A stretch of 64,000 nucleotides of DNA from Aquimarina sp. AU474 (GTDB lineage: Bacteria; Bacteroidota; Bacteroidia; Flavobacteriales; Flavobacteriaceae): assembly GCF_900312815.1 (NCBI RefSeq), contig NZ_OMPE01000005.1:337984-401983 (forward strand), written 5' to 3'. Below, piece after piece: positions 34,926 to 44,449 of this stretch. Below the pieces are notes generated by a model. It ran no database searches. It was not told the origin of the DNA and worked only from the letters and a program-made list of their open reading frames with translations. The position numbers and the translations under genes are program-made. Positions within the stretch are counted from its first letter, which is position 1. The number at the start of each line of letters is the position of its first letter.

Positions 34926-35821
34926 GGAGTCAATTTTTATATATCGCCTGGTTTTTACTGTTTTTGGGATGCGCCAAAAACAACTCTAAAGAAATGGAGA
35001 TGGACAACATTAAAGTTTCTGAAACCGCAGAAGAAACTGTTTTAATTTCTGAAACTGTTTTAATTTCTGAAGAAGAGGCGTATTCGAGTTTAATTTTACA
35101 AAAATTAAAAGAAATAATCGATAAAAAGGCATTAGCAGACTCCCATCCAAATTTTAATATTGATTTGGATACAGAGATTATTTCTTCGACAATAACCGAT
35201 ACAGTAGTAAAAGAAGTTCTTCTTATTGCTCCTTTTGAAATTATTTCTGACTCTGTAAAACTGGCAAAAACAAAGGTCATTTATGAATCCAAAACTGATA
35301 CTATAACCACGTATATAAAAACATCTCAAATTACAGTCGATGGAGAAAAACTGAAAACTACAAAGATATTTTTTGTTCCGCAATTACCTAAAGTAGCTCC
35401 TCCCAAACCAACCAATACTACAGAACCATTGCATGTAGAAAGATTTTCTATTCGTGATTTAAGTTTTACTTGGGAAGAAATCAATGCCTGTGATTGCTTA
35501 TTTATGACACCTGCTAAAAACACCTCTTTTAAAAAATTATATTTTGGTCGCTTTAAAGATAATACCGCTGCAATTATCCAGTTAGGAAAAAACACCAAAA
35601 AATATTTAATCCCTATATCAAAATCTAGGTCTAGTCATAGAAAAAATGGCACTTCGTGGAGTGAGACATATCAAAATGATCAATACACAGTAAGAATAAC
35701 CGCAAGACCTACCAAAAACAAAGTGAAAGGAAAATACACCTACTACATTGGTTTCTCTTTTATAGATGCTACCTCAAATACAGTAATCCAAAAAGAAATA
35801 CTAGCAAACTGTAAATCCTGA
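34922..35821 (+). CDS. Hypothetical lipoprotein
   Basis: A 299-residue protein with a short signal peptide and lipobox (LLFLGCAKNN, Cys about 17). An acidic, Ser/Glu-rich linker with a direct repeat (ETVLISETVLISEE) follows, then a beta-rich C-terminal domain (about 170-299, FSIRDLSFTWEEINACDCLF). It is translationally coupled to the membrane protein before it, so the two products probably work together in the envelope. Function unknown. Confidence 0.6.
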   Translation: MRSQFLYIAWFLLFLGCAKNNSKEMEMDNIKVSETAEETVLISETVLISEEEAYSSLILQKLKEIIDKKALADSHPNFNIDLDTEIISSTITDTVVKEVLLIAPFEIISDSVKLAKTKVIYESKTDTITTYIKTSQITVDGEKLKTTKIFFVPQLPKVAPPKPTNTTEPLHVERFSIRDLSFTWEEINACDCLFMTPAKNTSFKKLYFGRFKDNTAAIIQLGKNTKKYLIPISKSRSSHRKNGTSWSETYQNDQYTVRITARPTKNKVKGKYTYYIGFSFIDATSNTVIQKEILANCKS

Positions 35822-35827
35822 CATCAC

Positions 35828-36508
35828 TTATGGTGTACTACTTGATACTTGAAGCACTTTTCCGTTATAGAACTTATTACCTGTTAATGAGAAATTCTTA
35901 ATATATGTTGCCATTTCTATGGCCGTAAGTGGTGCTTGATATCCAGGAAAAGCCTCTTCTAACATTTCTGTTTGTACTGCACCTAGCGCCAAAACGTTGA
36001 ATGCGATCCCACTTTCTTTATATTCTTCGGCTAACAGCTCGGTTAATGTAATCACAGCTCCTTTACTTGAACTATATGCTGCGAGTCCCGGGAATTTCAT
36101 ACTCCCTTGAATCCCGCCCATACTGCTTATCGTAACTACATGACTTCCTGATTTCATAAAAGGCATTAATACTCTTGTAATTTCGGCTACTCCAAAAACA
36201 TTAACCTTATACACTTCTTCAAATTCTTGCGAAGAAATTTCTCCAAACGGTTTATTCAATAATTTACCAGCATTATTGATTAATACATCAACTTGTTTCC
36301 ATTCTTTAGAAACATAATCAATCATTTTTTTTAGATCAACCGCCTTACAAATATCAAAAGAAAATGTATTAATATTTTTATGACTTAGCTCTTGTATAGG
36401 TTTCTCGTTTCTTGACAAAGCCAGAACCTGATGCCCCTGATCAGCCAAAATTTTTGCCAATTCATATCCAATTCCTCTACTCGCTCCAGTAATGATTACA
36501 TTTTTCAT
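35828..36508 (-). CDS. SDR family NAD(P)-dependent oxidoreductase
   Basis: About 226 residues from ATG 36508 (MKNVIITGASRGIGYELA). The frame reaches 36520, but the inner start fits the family. The cofactor motif TGASRGIG, structural motif LINNAGKLLN, and active site Ser in VTISSMGG and YSSSKGA are present. No substrate can be assigned. It lies 20 nt after the M28 peptidase gene on the same strand. Confidence 0.88.
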   Translation of the reverse strand: MKNVIITGASRGIGYELAKILADQGHQVLALSRNEKPIQELSHKNINTFSFDICKAVDLKKMIDYVSKEWKQVDVLINNAGKLLNKPFGEISSQEFEEVYKVNVFGVAEITRVLMPFMKSGSHVVTISSMGGIQGSMKFPGLAAYSSSKGAVITLTELLAEEYKESGIAFNVLALGAVQTEMLEEAFPGYQAPLTAIEMATYIKNFSLTGNKFYNGKVLQVSSSTP

Positions 36509-36528
36509 ATTACAGTTCAAACTATGGA

Positions 36529-37482
36529 CTAATTTAGTTTAATTTCTTTTGTTGCTGTATTACTTATTTTTAATATCGAAGGTACGCATGCATCTATTAA
36601 TGAAGCCATAAACTCAAAATTCATCTCAGACACTTCATCATCTACGTGATGATAATATTGATAATTTGTAAAATCAAAAGTAGAAATGGTTTGACATGGA
36701 ACATTAAATTGTTTGTAAAATGGGTAATTATCGCTTCTTTGAAATAACTGAAACTCTTTTGCTTTAGGCAAAAAACCTATAAGTTCACTACCAGAATACT
36801 CATTGATTTTGGCAGCCATATTTGACTTTTCATACCCAGTAATATATGCCTTATACGATTTATTATTTAAGGGCACCCCAATCATTTCAAAATTGACCAT
36901 AGTATACAAATCAATATTTTTTTCTTTTAAAATCCCTGCCAAATGCTTCGAGCCTAATAAACCTTTCTCTTCGGCTCCAAAAAGAACAAAAAGTATACTC
37001 CTTTTGTTACTCTTAAGCGCTGATAGTTGTTTGGCCAATGTTATTACCGCAGTACTTCCTGCAGCATTATCATTAGCTCCATTAGCAATAGTATCGCCAT
37101 CAACCTCTTTTCCTGTACCTATATGATCAAGATGAGCGCCTAAAATTATAAACTCATTAGCTAATTTCTCATCTGTGCCTTTAAGATAGCCAACCACATT
37201 AAAAGTCTCTGTTCCTTTAGCATCAAACACGTCTCTATACGTTTCAAAATAAGGCTTAATTCCAGAGTTCTTAAATTCTTTTTCAACAAATAATGCTGCT
37301 TTTTCTAACCCTTCACTTCCTGTATCTCTACCTTCTAATTCATCACTAGCGAGCAAACTCATAATATCTCTTATCTCTGAAGCTTGAGTCTCTTTAATTT
37401 TAATTTGTTGCTGAGCAGAAGTTGTCTCTTTACAATTAACAAACATAATTGAAATCAAGAGTACACCTATATAACGTTTCAT
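36529..37482 (-). CDS. M28 family zinc peptidase, lipoprotein
   Basis: A 317-residue aminopeptidase-type enzyme. A signal peptide with lipobox (LLISIMFVNCKET, Cys about 17) anchors it in the envelope. Zinc-ligand motifs are LGAHLDHIGTG (about 119-129), GANDNAAGSTAV, LFGAEEKGLLGS, and VNFEMIG. The last ligand His lies in YYHHVDDEVSEM. It lacks the accessory modules and type IX tail of the secreted M28 peptidase at 8581. Confidence 0.9.
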   Translation of the reverse strand: MKRYIGVLLISIMFVNCKETTSAQQQIKIKETQASEIRDIMSLLASDELEGRDTGSEGLEKAALFVEKEFKNSGIKPYFETYRDVFDAKGTETFNVVGYLKGTDEKLANEFIILGAHLDHIGTGKEVDGDTIANGANDNAAGSTAVITLAKQLSALKSNKRSILFVLFGAEEKGLLGSKHLAGILKEKNIDLYTMVNFEMIGVPLNNKSYKAYITGYEKSNMAAKINEYSGSELIGFLPKAKEFQLFQRSDNYPFYKQFNVPCQTISTFDFTNYQYYHHVDDEVSEMNFEFMASLIDACVPSILKISNTATKEIKLN

Positions 37483-37506
37483 AAAATTATCTTTTTTGAT
37501 AAAGGT

Positions 37507-37536
37507 AAAAAAATCCCACTTCTAGCGAAGTGGGAT
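37507..37536 (-). terminator. Terminator of the pdh operon
   Basis: ATCCCACTTC and GAAGTGGGAT form a 10-bp stem with loop TAGC. On the minus strand seven Us follow. It lies 31 nt after the pdhC stop. Confidence 0.85.
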
Positions 37537-37566
37537 AAGTAATAAATACTATTTTGTTTATATCAT

Positions 37567-39174
37567 TTAAGCCAGCATGGTAACTGGGTTTTCAAGATAT
37601 TGTCTCAATGTTTGTAAAAACTGCGCTCCAGTTGCTCCATCTACAGTTCTATGATCACAGGCCAAAGTAACTTTCATGGTATTACCAACCACTATTTGAC
37701 CATCCTTAACTACAGGTTTTTCAATAATCGCACCTACCGATAAAATAGCTGAGTTAGGTTGATTGATAATAGAAGTAAACTCCTGAATACCAAACATACC
37801 TAAATTAGATACTGTAAAGGTACTACCACTCATCTCCTGAGGAGTTAGTTTTCTATCTCTCGCTCTAGTAGCCAAATCACGTACTTTTATATCTATATCC
37901 ATAATATTCATATGATCCGTAAATGGTAAGACAGGTACTACTAATCCATCAGGAACAGCTACTGCAACACCAATACTGATATGCTTATTATAGACTGTAA
38001 CATCGTCTTTCCAGGTAGTATTTACCTTAGGGTGCCTTCTAAGAGCCATCGCACAAGCTTTAACAACCATATCATTAAAAGACACCTTAGTATCTGGTAA
38101 TGCGTTGATTGTTTTTCGAGAAGTTATAGCATTGTCCATATCTACCTCTATCGTAAGATAGTAATGTGGTGCATTAAACTTAGAAGCAGATAAACTTCTT
38201 GCAATTGCTTTACGCATTTGCGAGTTTTTCACTTCTTCGAAACTTACTTCCCCGGCAGGAACAAAAGCCTGTACCGGTGTAGAAACTGTTTCTTTTTCAG
38301 CTTTAGGAGTGGCAACAGCAGCAGCAGTTGGTGTGTATGATTCTATATCTTTCTTTACGATACGCCCATTCTCTCCAGTACCTTTTACTAGAGATAGATC
38401 TATCCCCTTATCACTTGCTATTTTTTTTGCTAATGGAGATGCTAATATTCTTCCTCCATTTGCATTAGCAACTGGAGTTGCCTTTGATTCGGTTTTTGTT
38501 TCTGCTACAGGTGTGGCATCCGGTTTTGATGTAGTTGCAGTATTAGTAACACCATCTTTTAAACCTGAAACATCAGTTCCTGCCGGTCCAATAATAGCTA
38601 ATAATACATCTACAGGTGCCGTTTGCCCTTCTTCGATACCAATATGCAACAAGGTTCCGTTGTAAAAGGATTCGAATTCCATCGTTGCCTTATCTGTTTC
38701 GATTTCGGCAAGAATATCTCCTTCTTCAACAGTATCTCCAACTTTTTTTAACCAAGAAGCAACTGTTCCTTCTTCCATAGTATCACTAAGGCGAGGCATT
38801 GTAATAACCTCTACTCCCTCGGGGATTTCTGCGGATTGAGAAGAATTTGACGTAGACTCTTCAACGTTTTCTGTTTTAGGTTCCTCCATTTTAGGCGCAG
38901 CTCCTCCTCCATTTAACAAACTAGAAATATCTTCACCCTCGTCACCAATAATTGCCAACAGCTGATCTACTGGTGCAGTTTCTCCTTCTTCGATACCTAT
39001 ATGAAGTAATATCCCATCATAAAAGGATTCGAATTCCATCGTAGCCTTATCAGTTTCGATTTCGGCAAGAATATCTCCTTCACTGATTTTATCTCCTTTC
39101 TTGACGAGCCACTTTGCAACAACTCCTTCTTCCATAGTGTCGCTCAATCGCGGCATATTTATTACTGTAGCCAT
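37567..39174 (-). CDS. pdhC: Pyruvate dehydrogenase E2 (dihydrolipoamide acetyltransferase)
   Basis: A 535-residue E2 subunit. Two lipoyl domains (about 1-80 and 120-200) each carry the lipoylation site EIETDKATMEFES. A peripheral-subunit-binding domain (about 245-280, RILASPLAKKIASDKGIDLS) follows. The catalytic domain ends in DHRTVDGATGAQFL, the acetyltransferase active site. Ala/Thr/Pro-rich linkers join the domains. It is 3 nt downstream of pdhA and cotranscribed with it. E1 beta is not in the window. Confidence 0.96.
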   Translation of the reverse strand: MATVINMPRLSDTMEEGVVAKWLVKKGDKISEGDILAEIETDKATMEFESFYDGILLHIGIEEGETAPVDQLLAIIGDEGEDISSLLNGGGAAPKMEEPKTENVEESTSNSSQSAEIPEGVEVITMPRLSDTMEEGTVASWLKKVGDTVEEGDILAEIETDKATMEFESFYNGTLLHIGIEEGQTAPVDVLLAIIGPAGTDVSGLKDGVTNTATTSKPDATPVAETKTESKATPVANANGGRILASPLAKKIASDKGIDLSLVKGTGENGRIVKKDIESYTPTAAAVATPKAEKETVSTPVQAFVPAGEVSFEEVKNSQMRKAIARSLSASKFNAPHYYLTIEVDMDNAITSRKTINALPDTKVSFNDMVVKACAMALRRHPKVNTTWKDDVTVYNKHISIGVAVAVPDGLVVPVLPFTDHMNIMDIDIKVRDLATRARDRKLTPQEMSGSTFTVSNLGMFGIQEFTSIINQPNSAILSVGAIIEKPVVKDGQIVVGNTMKVTLACDHRTVDGATGAQFLQTLRQYLENPVTMLA

Positions 39175-39177
39175 AAT

Positions 39178-40179
39178 CTATTGTGGTTTGTGTGATAAAA
39201 ACGGATAATCATCTTGATCGTATACTACATCATACATCACATTCTTTTCAGGGAATGGTGAATCCTCGGCAAATTTTTGACATTCTGCAACGCGTTCTTT
39301 TACTCGTTTATCAATAGCAGCAATCTCATCATCTGTAGCATGCTTTTTTTCCTTTATAATATCCAACACTTGAGTAATTGGATCTATCTTTTGGTATTCG
39401 GCAACTTCTGCCTTAGTTCGATATTTTTGTGCATCACTCATAGAATGCCCTCTATATCTATATGTTTTTAATTCAAGAAAAGTTGGTCCTCCGCCAGTTC
39501 TAGCTCTAGTAATAGCTTCATCCATTGCTTCAGCAACTTTTACCGGATTCATAGCATCTACAGGACCACATGGCATTTCATAGCCTAATCCCAATTTCCA
39601 TATATCCGTATGGTTTGCTGTTCTTTCTACAGAAGTTCCCATTGCGTATCCATTATTCTCTACACAAAAAACGACTGGCAAATTCCATAACATCGCCAGA
39701 TTGAATGTTTCATGTAATGAACCTTGACGCGTAGCGCCGTCTCCCATAAAGGTAAGTGTTACAGCATCTCTTTTGTGATATTTATCTGCAAAAGCTAGTC
39801 CCGCTCCTAAAGGAATCTGCCCCCCTACAATACCGTGACCTCCATAAAAGCGATGTTCTTTAGAGAAAATATGCATAGAACCTCCTAAACCTTGAGAAGT
39901 ACCTGTACCTTTTCCAAATAATTCTGCCATTACACGTTTTGGATCAACACCCATACCAATGGGTTGTACATGATTACGGTAAGCCGTGATCATTTTATCT
40001 TTTGTAAGATCCATTGCATGCAAAGCTCCAGCAAGGATTGCCTCTTGGCCATTATAGAGATGTAAAAACCCTCTAACTTTTTGCTGAATATATACTTGTG
40101 CTAATTTATCTTCGAACTTTCGCCAGAAGAGCATTTCTTCGTACCAATTTAGGTAAACTTCTTTGGTTATTTTTTTCAT
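39178..40179 (-). CDS. pdhA: Pyruvate dehydrogenase E1 component, alpha subunit
   Basis: A 333-residue thiamine-diphosphate enzyme subunit that decarboxylates pyruvate. The ThDP motif is FMGDGATRQGSLHETFNLAMLWNLPVVFCVENN (GDG to NN), and YRYRGHSMSDAQKYRT is the region that is a phosphorylation loop in other groups. It pairs with E1 beta encoded elsewhere. A terminator-like hairpin in its leader may regulate it. Confidence 0.96.
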   Translation of the reverse strand: MKKITKEVYLNWYEEMLFWRKFEDKLAQVYIQQKVRGFLHLYNGQEAILAGALHAMDLTKDKMITAYRNHVQPIGMGVDPKRVMAELFGKGTGTSQGLGGSMHIFSKEHRFYGGHGIVGGQIPLGAGLAFADKYHKRDAVTLTFMGDGATRQGSLHETFNLAMLWNLPVVFCVENNGYAMGTSVERTANHTDIWKLGLGYEMPCGPVDAMNPVKVAEAMDEAITRARTGGGPTFLELKTYRYRGHSMSDAQKYRTKAEVAEYQKIDPITQVLDIIKEKKHATDDEIAAIDKRVKERVAECQKFAEDSPFPEKNVMYDVVYDQDDYPFLSHKPQ

Positions 40180-40202
40180 TTACAATTGTGCTGAGATATG
40201 TA

Positions 40203-40227
40203 TAAAAAACTAGTTCTGAAACTAGTA
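40203..40227 (-). terminator. Terminator-like hairpin between cdd and pdhA
   Basis: On the minus strand ACTAGTTTC and GAACTAGT form a stem followed by six Us (UUUUUU). It ends cdd transcripts, or acts as an attenuator if the TATTTTTG at 40269-40276 is the pdhA promoter. Confidence 0.7.
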
Positions 40228-40268
40228 ATCGCTTAACCTTCCTATTAATGTTTTGGAAGAACGAAAAA

Positions 40269-40276
40269 CAAAAATA
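40269..40276 (-). promoter_or_regulatory. -7 promoter element, putatively of the pdhA operon
   Basis: The minus strand reads TATTTTTG, a TAnnTTTG match, 90 nt before pdhA, with TTC rather than TTG at the -33 position. The RNA would contain a CTTCC/GGAAG hairpin and then the terminator-like hairpin. Confidence 0.4.
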
Positions 40277-40328
40277 ACATATTCGAGATTAAGGGGAAAG
40301 CAGTTTGCTCATAAAATCAACGAAAACG

Positions 40329-40811
40329 TTATAAATATGAATTATCAAAAATAAGTGGCAATAAATTAGATAAAGACGAAGATTTCACCACTTTTCCTGT
40401 TTCTCCCATAAAATAAATCTCAATAGGAGCTTCTTGTTTTACTTCATATTCTGCAATAGCCTGTCTACATGCTCCACAAGGAGGTGTGGGAGTGACCAAT
40501 TGATATTTCAATGATTTAGCACAAAGTGCCATTTTCAAAATTGGAATACCCGGAAAATTGGCTCCTGCATAATAGATAGCCGTACGTTCTGCACATAATC
40601 CTGAAGGATAGCAAGCATTTTCCTGATTATTACCCAAAACGACCTCTCCATTTTCCATTAGTAAAGCTGCACCCACCCAAAATTCTGAATAAGGAGCATA
40701 TGCCTTGTCCCTAATCTCCATAGATTGATGCATCAATTCTTGAATATCTTGAGGCAACTCATCTAATGAATCATATACCTGCAAGACAGATGTTATTTTG
40801 ATTTCCTTCAT
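40329..40811 (-). CDS. cdd: Cytidine deaminase
   Basis: A 160-residue homotetrameric-type cytidine/deoxycytidine deaminase of pyrimidine salvage. Zinc site: CAERTAIYYAGANFP (Cys and catalytic Glu, about 72-86) and PTPPCGACRQAIAEY (PCxxC). N-terminal YAPYSEFWVGAALLMENG is typical. It is downstream of porV on the same strand, after a strong terminator, so it has its own promoter. Confidence 0.95.
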   Translation of the reverse strand: MKEIKITSVLQVYDSLDELPQDIQELMHQSMEIRDKAYAPYSEFWVGAALLMENGEVVLGNNQENACYPSGLCAERTAIYYAGANFPGIPILKMALCAKSLKYQLVTPTPPCGACRQAIAEYEVKQEAPIEIYFMGETGKVVKSSSLSNLLPLIFDNSYL

Positions 40812-40860
40812 TACTATTTAATTTTCATTATAAATAATGGGGGCACAATGTACTACAAAC

Positions 40861-40896
40861 AAAAAAAGTATCAAACCCTAAAGCTTGATACTTTTT
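40861..40896 (-). terminator. Terminator of porV
   Basis: AAAAAGTATCAA and TTGATACTTTTT form a 12-bp stem with a 10-nt loop, and on the minus strand a run of seven Us closes the stem and continues. It lies 30 nt after the porV stop. Confidence 0.85.
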
Positions 40897-40925
40897 CTAT
40901 ATATCTAGTATTAATACCTTATGTA

Positions 40926-42077
40926 TTAATCATTGTATTCATCTCCAAAGTTAAATGTAAGACCAAAACGAAGCGTTCCTTCAAGTGGACTTCTCACAGA
41001 TGACGTAGAAAACAGGTAAGAAACATCTAAATTAACGATGTTATATTTAAAACCAGCTCCCATGGAAAGAAATTGACGCGCTCCTTTTTCATCACTTTCG
41101 TGAAAGAATCCAGATCTAAAAGCAAAAACTTCTTTATACATATACTCTGCACCAAGTGCCCAAGTAATTTCTTTTAATTCTTCGCTAAATCCTCCATCGG
41201 CATCTCCCCATGAAGAGAAAATAGCGCCAAATTCGCTAATATCCTGATATTCTCTATTATCATCGGCATCTATGTCCCCATCACCGTCAAAATCCTGAGG
41301 TGTAGGCACCAGTAATTTGCTAATTTCCAAAGTTGGTGTAATTCTATTATCCTCATTAAAGATAAAATCAAAAGAACCTCCTAATCTAAAGTTAGTAGGA
41401 ATAAAATTTTCCTGACCAGCATCATCATATTTGATTTTTGGACCTATATTAGAAATTGTTGCTCCAGCTCTCCATCTACCATTAAAAGAATTAAAGGCTA
41501 TCTCATCACTTCGATAAAAACCAGCAATATCAACACCAAAACTTCCTGCCGCACTAGCATCATCAGCATTTTCAGTTTGCAACCTAAGATCAGATCTTAA
41601 GTATCTACCTGCAACTGCCATAGAAAAACGCTCATTAAGCTTTAATGCATAAGAAACATCTAATGTAAACTCATTAGGACGCTGTGTATTTGCAGCCCCA
41701 TCTGCAGTTTGCCTAAATTCGATATCTCCAAGACTGAAATATCTGAAACTAGCTGCAACAGCACTTCGCTCATTAATACGGTTATAATAATTTAAATTAC
41801 CTAAAAATATATCATTTACAAGATTACTAAGATATGGTGTATAATTTACACCAACTCCTTGTTTGCTTTTGATAAATGCATATTTGGCTGGATTCCACTG
41901 TTGTGAGAATACATCCGGTGACGTAGCGACTCCCTGGTCTGCTAGACCTGCTGCTCTTGCATCAGCAGCGATTAATAAAAATGGTGTAGCTGTTGTGATT
42001 GCTCTATTTTCCTGTGCTTTGACATGGACGTTACAAAACATTAAAGAGACAAGACCAAGAATAATTGTTTTTTTCAT
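40926..42077 (-). CDS. porV: Type IX secretion outer membrane protein PorV
   Basis: About 383 residues from ATG 42077 (MKKTIILGLVSLMF), a signal peptide ending near VKAQ. The frame runs on to TTG 42101, but that codon lies in the -7 promoter box. A beta-barrel follows, starting with the PorV signature TTATPFLLIAADARAAGLADQG and ending in an aromatic strand (TLRFGLTFNFGDEYND). PorV shuttles T9SS cargo from the translocon to the cell-surface attachment machinery. It is divergent from gldJ. Confidence 0.95.
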   Translation of the reverse strand: MKKTIILGLVSLMFCNVHVKAQENRAITTATPFLLIAADARAAGLADQGVATSPDVFSQQWNPAKYAFIKSKQGVGVNYTPYLSNLVNDIFLGNLNYYNRINERSAVAASFRYFSLGDIEFRQTADGAANTQRPNEFTLDVSYALKLNERFSMAVAGRYLRSDLRLQTENADDASAAGSFGVDIAGFYRSDEIAFNSFNGRWRAGATISNIGPKIKYDDAGQENFIPTNFRLGGSFDFIFNEDNRITPTLEISKLLVPTPQDFDGDGDIDADDNREYQDISEFGAIFSSWGDADGGFSEELKEITWALGAEYMYKEVFAFRSGFFHESDEKGARQFLSMGAGFKYNIVNLDVSYLFSTSSVRSPLEGTLRFGLTFNFGDEYND

Positions 42078-42098
42078 ACCTGCAAAAATTGAGTTTGA

Positions 42099-42106
42099 CA
42101 AATATA
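42099..42106 (-). promoter_or_regulatory. -7 promoter element of porV
   Basis: The minus strand reads TATATTTG, 21 nt before the chosen ATG; TTT stands at the -33 position. Confidence 0.5.
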
Positions 42107-42117
42107 TAGTTATTTAG

Positions 42118-42692
42118 TGATTAAAAAATAGTGAGTCATTTAATTTTTTTCAAACTCACTCTTTTCTTAACGTAAAATTTGCTGATATCTTATATTCGAC
42201 CTTAATAGTAATTTAAAGAAATGCACGTTTCTTCACAAAATATTAAAAAAAACACAAATGTGTACAGAAGCATTTTAAAAACTATAATCAAGCCCTGCCC
42301 TTACTATCATTAGTACTACATTGCTATCACCTCTATACAAGTATGAAAATGTATATTGTGATGTAGAGCGACACATTTAATTATAAATATTTTAAATACT
42401 GCACTTATTATTTAAAACAAATGGTGAAAAAAAATTTAAATTCTAAAAAAATCAACTCTTATATATGAATGATTGCGTTCTTAAATACAGAAAAACCGTT
42501 TTTCAAAGGCCGATAAAATTTTATGGTTTTTATTTAAAATTAAATAATAAACTACAAAATATTGCGTTAAACCAAAGTCGTTGGAAATTCATAAAAAATC
42601 ATGAATTGATAATATTTTAAAAAATTTAGGCTATTTTTAACGTTTATTGTTATATTGCAAGCCCTAATTTCTACTTTAACGAACTTAAGATT
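42118..42692. other. 575-bp intergenic region between divergent porV and gldJ
   Basis: No ORF was found. An inverted repeat, AGTGAGT (42130-42136) with ACTCACT (42154-42160), lies near the porV end. The rest is A/T-rich, without a convincing RNA fold or promoter match; gldJ must have its promoter in the right-hand part. Confidence 0.6.
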
Positions 42693-44369
42693 ATGAAAAA
42701 CGCGTTTATTTTTAAGTCGCTAATGGCACTCTCCATTAGTGTTCTACTTTTTAGTTGTTCTAAGAACGATTATGGGAGCAGTTCAAGAGCCACAGGTTGG
42801 AAATACAATTCCAAAGACGGCGGATTTCAAGTAAATACAAATTACAAAGAACAAGAAACCGGTCCTGGTTTAGTTTTTATTGAAGGTGGTACCTTTACAA
42901 TGGGTCGTGTTCAAGATGATGTAATGCATGACTGGAACAATACCCCTACCCAGCAACATGTACAATCATTCTATATGGATGAAACAGAAGTAACCAATGT
43001 AATGTATCTAGAATATTTAGATTGGTTAAAAGGTGTTTATCCTCCTACAGAACCAAAATATAGAAACATCTATTACGGTGCTCTTCCTGATACATTAGTA
43101 TGGAGAAATCGTTTAGGGTTTAATGAAATGATGACCAATAACTATTTACGTCATCCCGCTTATGCAGATTATCCTGTAGTTGGTGTAAACTGGATACAAG
43201 CTGTAGAATTTAGTAATTGGAGAACAAATCGCGTTAATGAAAGAATTCTTGAAGAAGAAAATGTAATTAAAGAAAATGCTCCTTTTGAAGATGTTTCTGC
43301 AGAAAGTACATTTGATACAGAAACTTATCTTAATGCTCCTTCGCAAACATATGGGGGTAACGACGAAGCTATTCGAGGAGGAAGAGCTTCAGAAAAATAT
43401 GAAAAAACCAATGATTCTACTGGTTTATATATACAACGTAAAGATGGATTATTACTTCCAAAGTATAGACTTCCGACAGAAGCGGAGTGGGAATATGCCG
43501 CTCTAGGTCTTGTAGAGATTAGAAGTTACAACATATATAGAGGTAGAAAAAAATATCCATGGAGCGGGAAATATACTCGTTCAGGAAAAAGAAGAACTAG
43601 AGGAGATCAATTAGCTAACTTTAAGCAAGGAGATGGTGATTATGGTGGTATCGCTGGATGGAGTGATGATGGTGCAGATATTACTGCCCCTGTAAAATCT
43701 TACGATCCAAATGATTATGGATTATATGACATGGCAGGAAACGTTGCCGAGTGGGTAGCTGATGTATACAGACCTATTGTAGATGATGAGTACAATGATT
43801 TTAACTACTACAGAGGTAATGTATATACTAAAAATGCAATTAACCCGGATGGAACAGTAAAAATAGTAATGACGGATTCTATTGTATATGATACGCTTAG
43901 TAATGGAAAAATTATTGCTAGAGTATTACCAGGTGGAATTTTGCAGGTACCTATCGATGAAAACGAGACGTACATGAGAACTAACTTTACAGATAGTGAT
44001 AACAGAAACTACAGAGATGGTGATAAAAGTTCTTCTAGATATTATGAAGGATATCAAGATGAAACTACTCCTAACAGAAGAATGTATAATGCTCCAATAC
44101 ATTATGTAGGGCCTGGCGCTGAAGATAGCACGAAATTAGACAGGAGATATGATGAGTCTAGTAAAAGAACTACTATCGTAGATGATAAAGTTCGTGTATA
44201 CAAGGGTGGTTCTTGGAAAGATAGAGCATATTGGTTAGACCCTGCTCAAAGAAGGTTTATGCCACAGGATATGGCAACAGACTATATTGGTTTCAGAAAT
44301 GCAATGTCTCGAGTTGGTACTAAAGCCAAAAAGAAAAAGACTCCTAGACATCAAAAGCCAAGAGGATAA
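42693..44369 (+). CDS. gldJ: Gliding motility lipoprotein GldJ
   Basis: A 558-residue lipoprotein (lipobox SVLLFSCSKN, Cys about 22) with a formylglycine-generating-enzyme/sulfatase-modifying fold: FIEGGTFTMGRV, FYMDETEVTNVMYLEYL, PVVGVNWIQAVEFSNWR, YRLPTEAEWEYAA and VYKGGSWKDRAYW. GldJ belongs to the gliding and type IX secretion machinery at the outer membrane. An inserted acidic stretch lies at about residues 180-240. It is upstream of murF behind a terminator. Confidence 0.95.
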   Translation: MKNAFIFKSLMALSISVLLFSCSKNDYGSSSRATGWKYNSKDGGFQVNTNYKEQETGPGLVFIEGGTFTMGRVQDDVMHDWNNTPTQQHVQSFYMDETEVTNVMYLEYLDWLKGVYPPTEPKYRNIYYGALPDTLVWRNRLGFNEMMTNNYLRHPAYADYPVVGVNWIQAVEFSNWRTNRVNERILEEENVIKENAPFEDVSAESTFDTETYLNAPSQTYGGNDEAIRGGRASEKYEKTNDSTGLYIQRKDGLLLPKYRLPTEAEWEYAALGLVEIRSYNIYRGRKKYPWSGKYTRSGKRRTRGDQLANFKQGDGDYGGIAGWSDDGADITAPVKSYDPNDYGLYDMAGNVAEWVADVYRPIVDDEYNDFNYYRGNVYTKNAINPDGTVKIVMTDSIVYDTLSNGKIIARVLPGGILQVPIDENETYMRTNFTDSDNRNYRDGDKSSSRYYEGYQDETTPNRRMYNAPIHYVGPGAEDSTKLDRRYDESSKRTTIVDDKVRVYKGGSWKDRAYWLDPAQRRFMPQDMATDYIGFRNAMSRVGTKAKKKKTPRHQKPRG

Positions 44370-44400
44370 TTTAGAAAATATATTAAAGTTCGTTATAAAT

Positions 44401-44433
44401 AAAAAGCCCTGTACAGTATTGTCAGGGCTTTTT
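44401..44433 (+). terminator. Intrinsic terminator of gldJ
   Basis: AAAAAGCCCTG pairs with CAGGGCTTTTT around an 11-nt loop, with a U run on the plus strand. It lies 32 nt after gldJ and 17 nt before murF. Confidence 0.85.
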
Positions 44434-44449
44434 AACATCATAATATTAT

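Noticed and set aside
34930..35598. Minus-strand ORFs opposite the hypothetical lipoprotein
   Set aside because: Composition reflects the complementary strand of a coupled gene pair; no start context or motif.
42078..42101. porV start at TTG 42101
   Set aside because: The codon lies inside the -7 box TATATTTG; the signal peptide starts properly at ATG 42077.
42130..42160. Terminator near the porV promoter region
   Set aside because: AGTGAGT/ACTCACT has a 17-nt loop and only a short mixed U run; no gene ends there.
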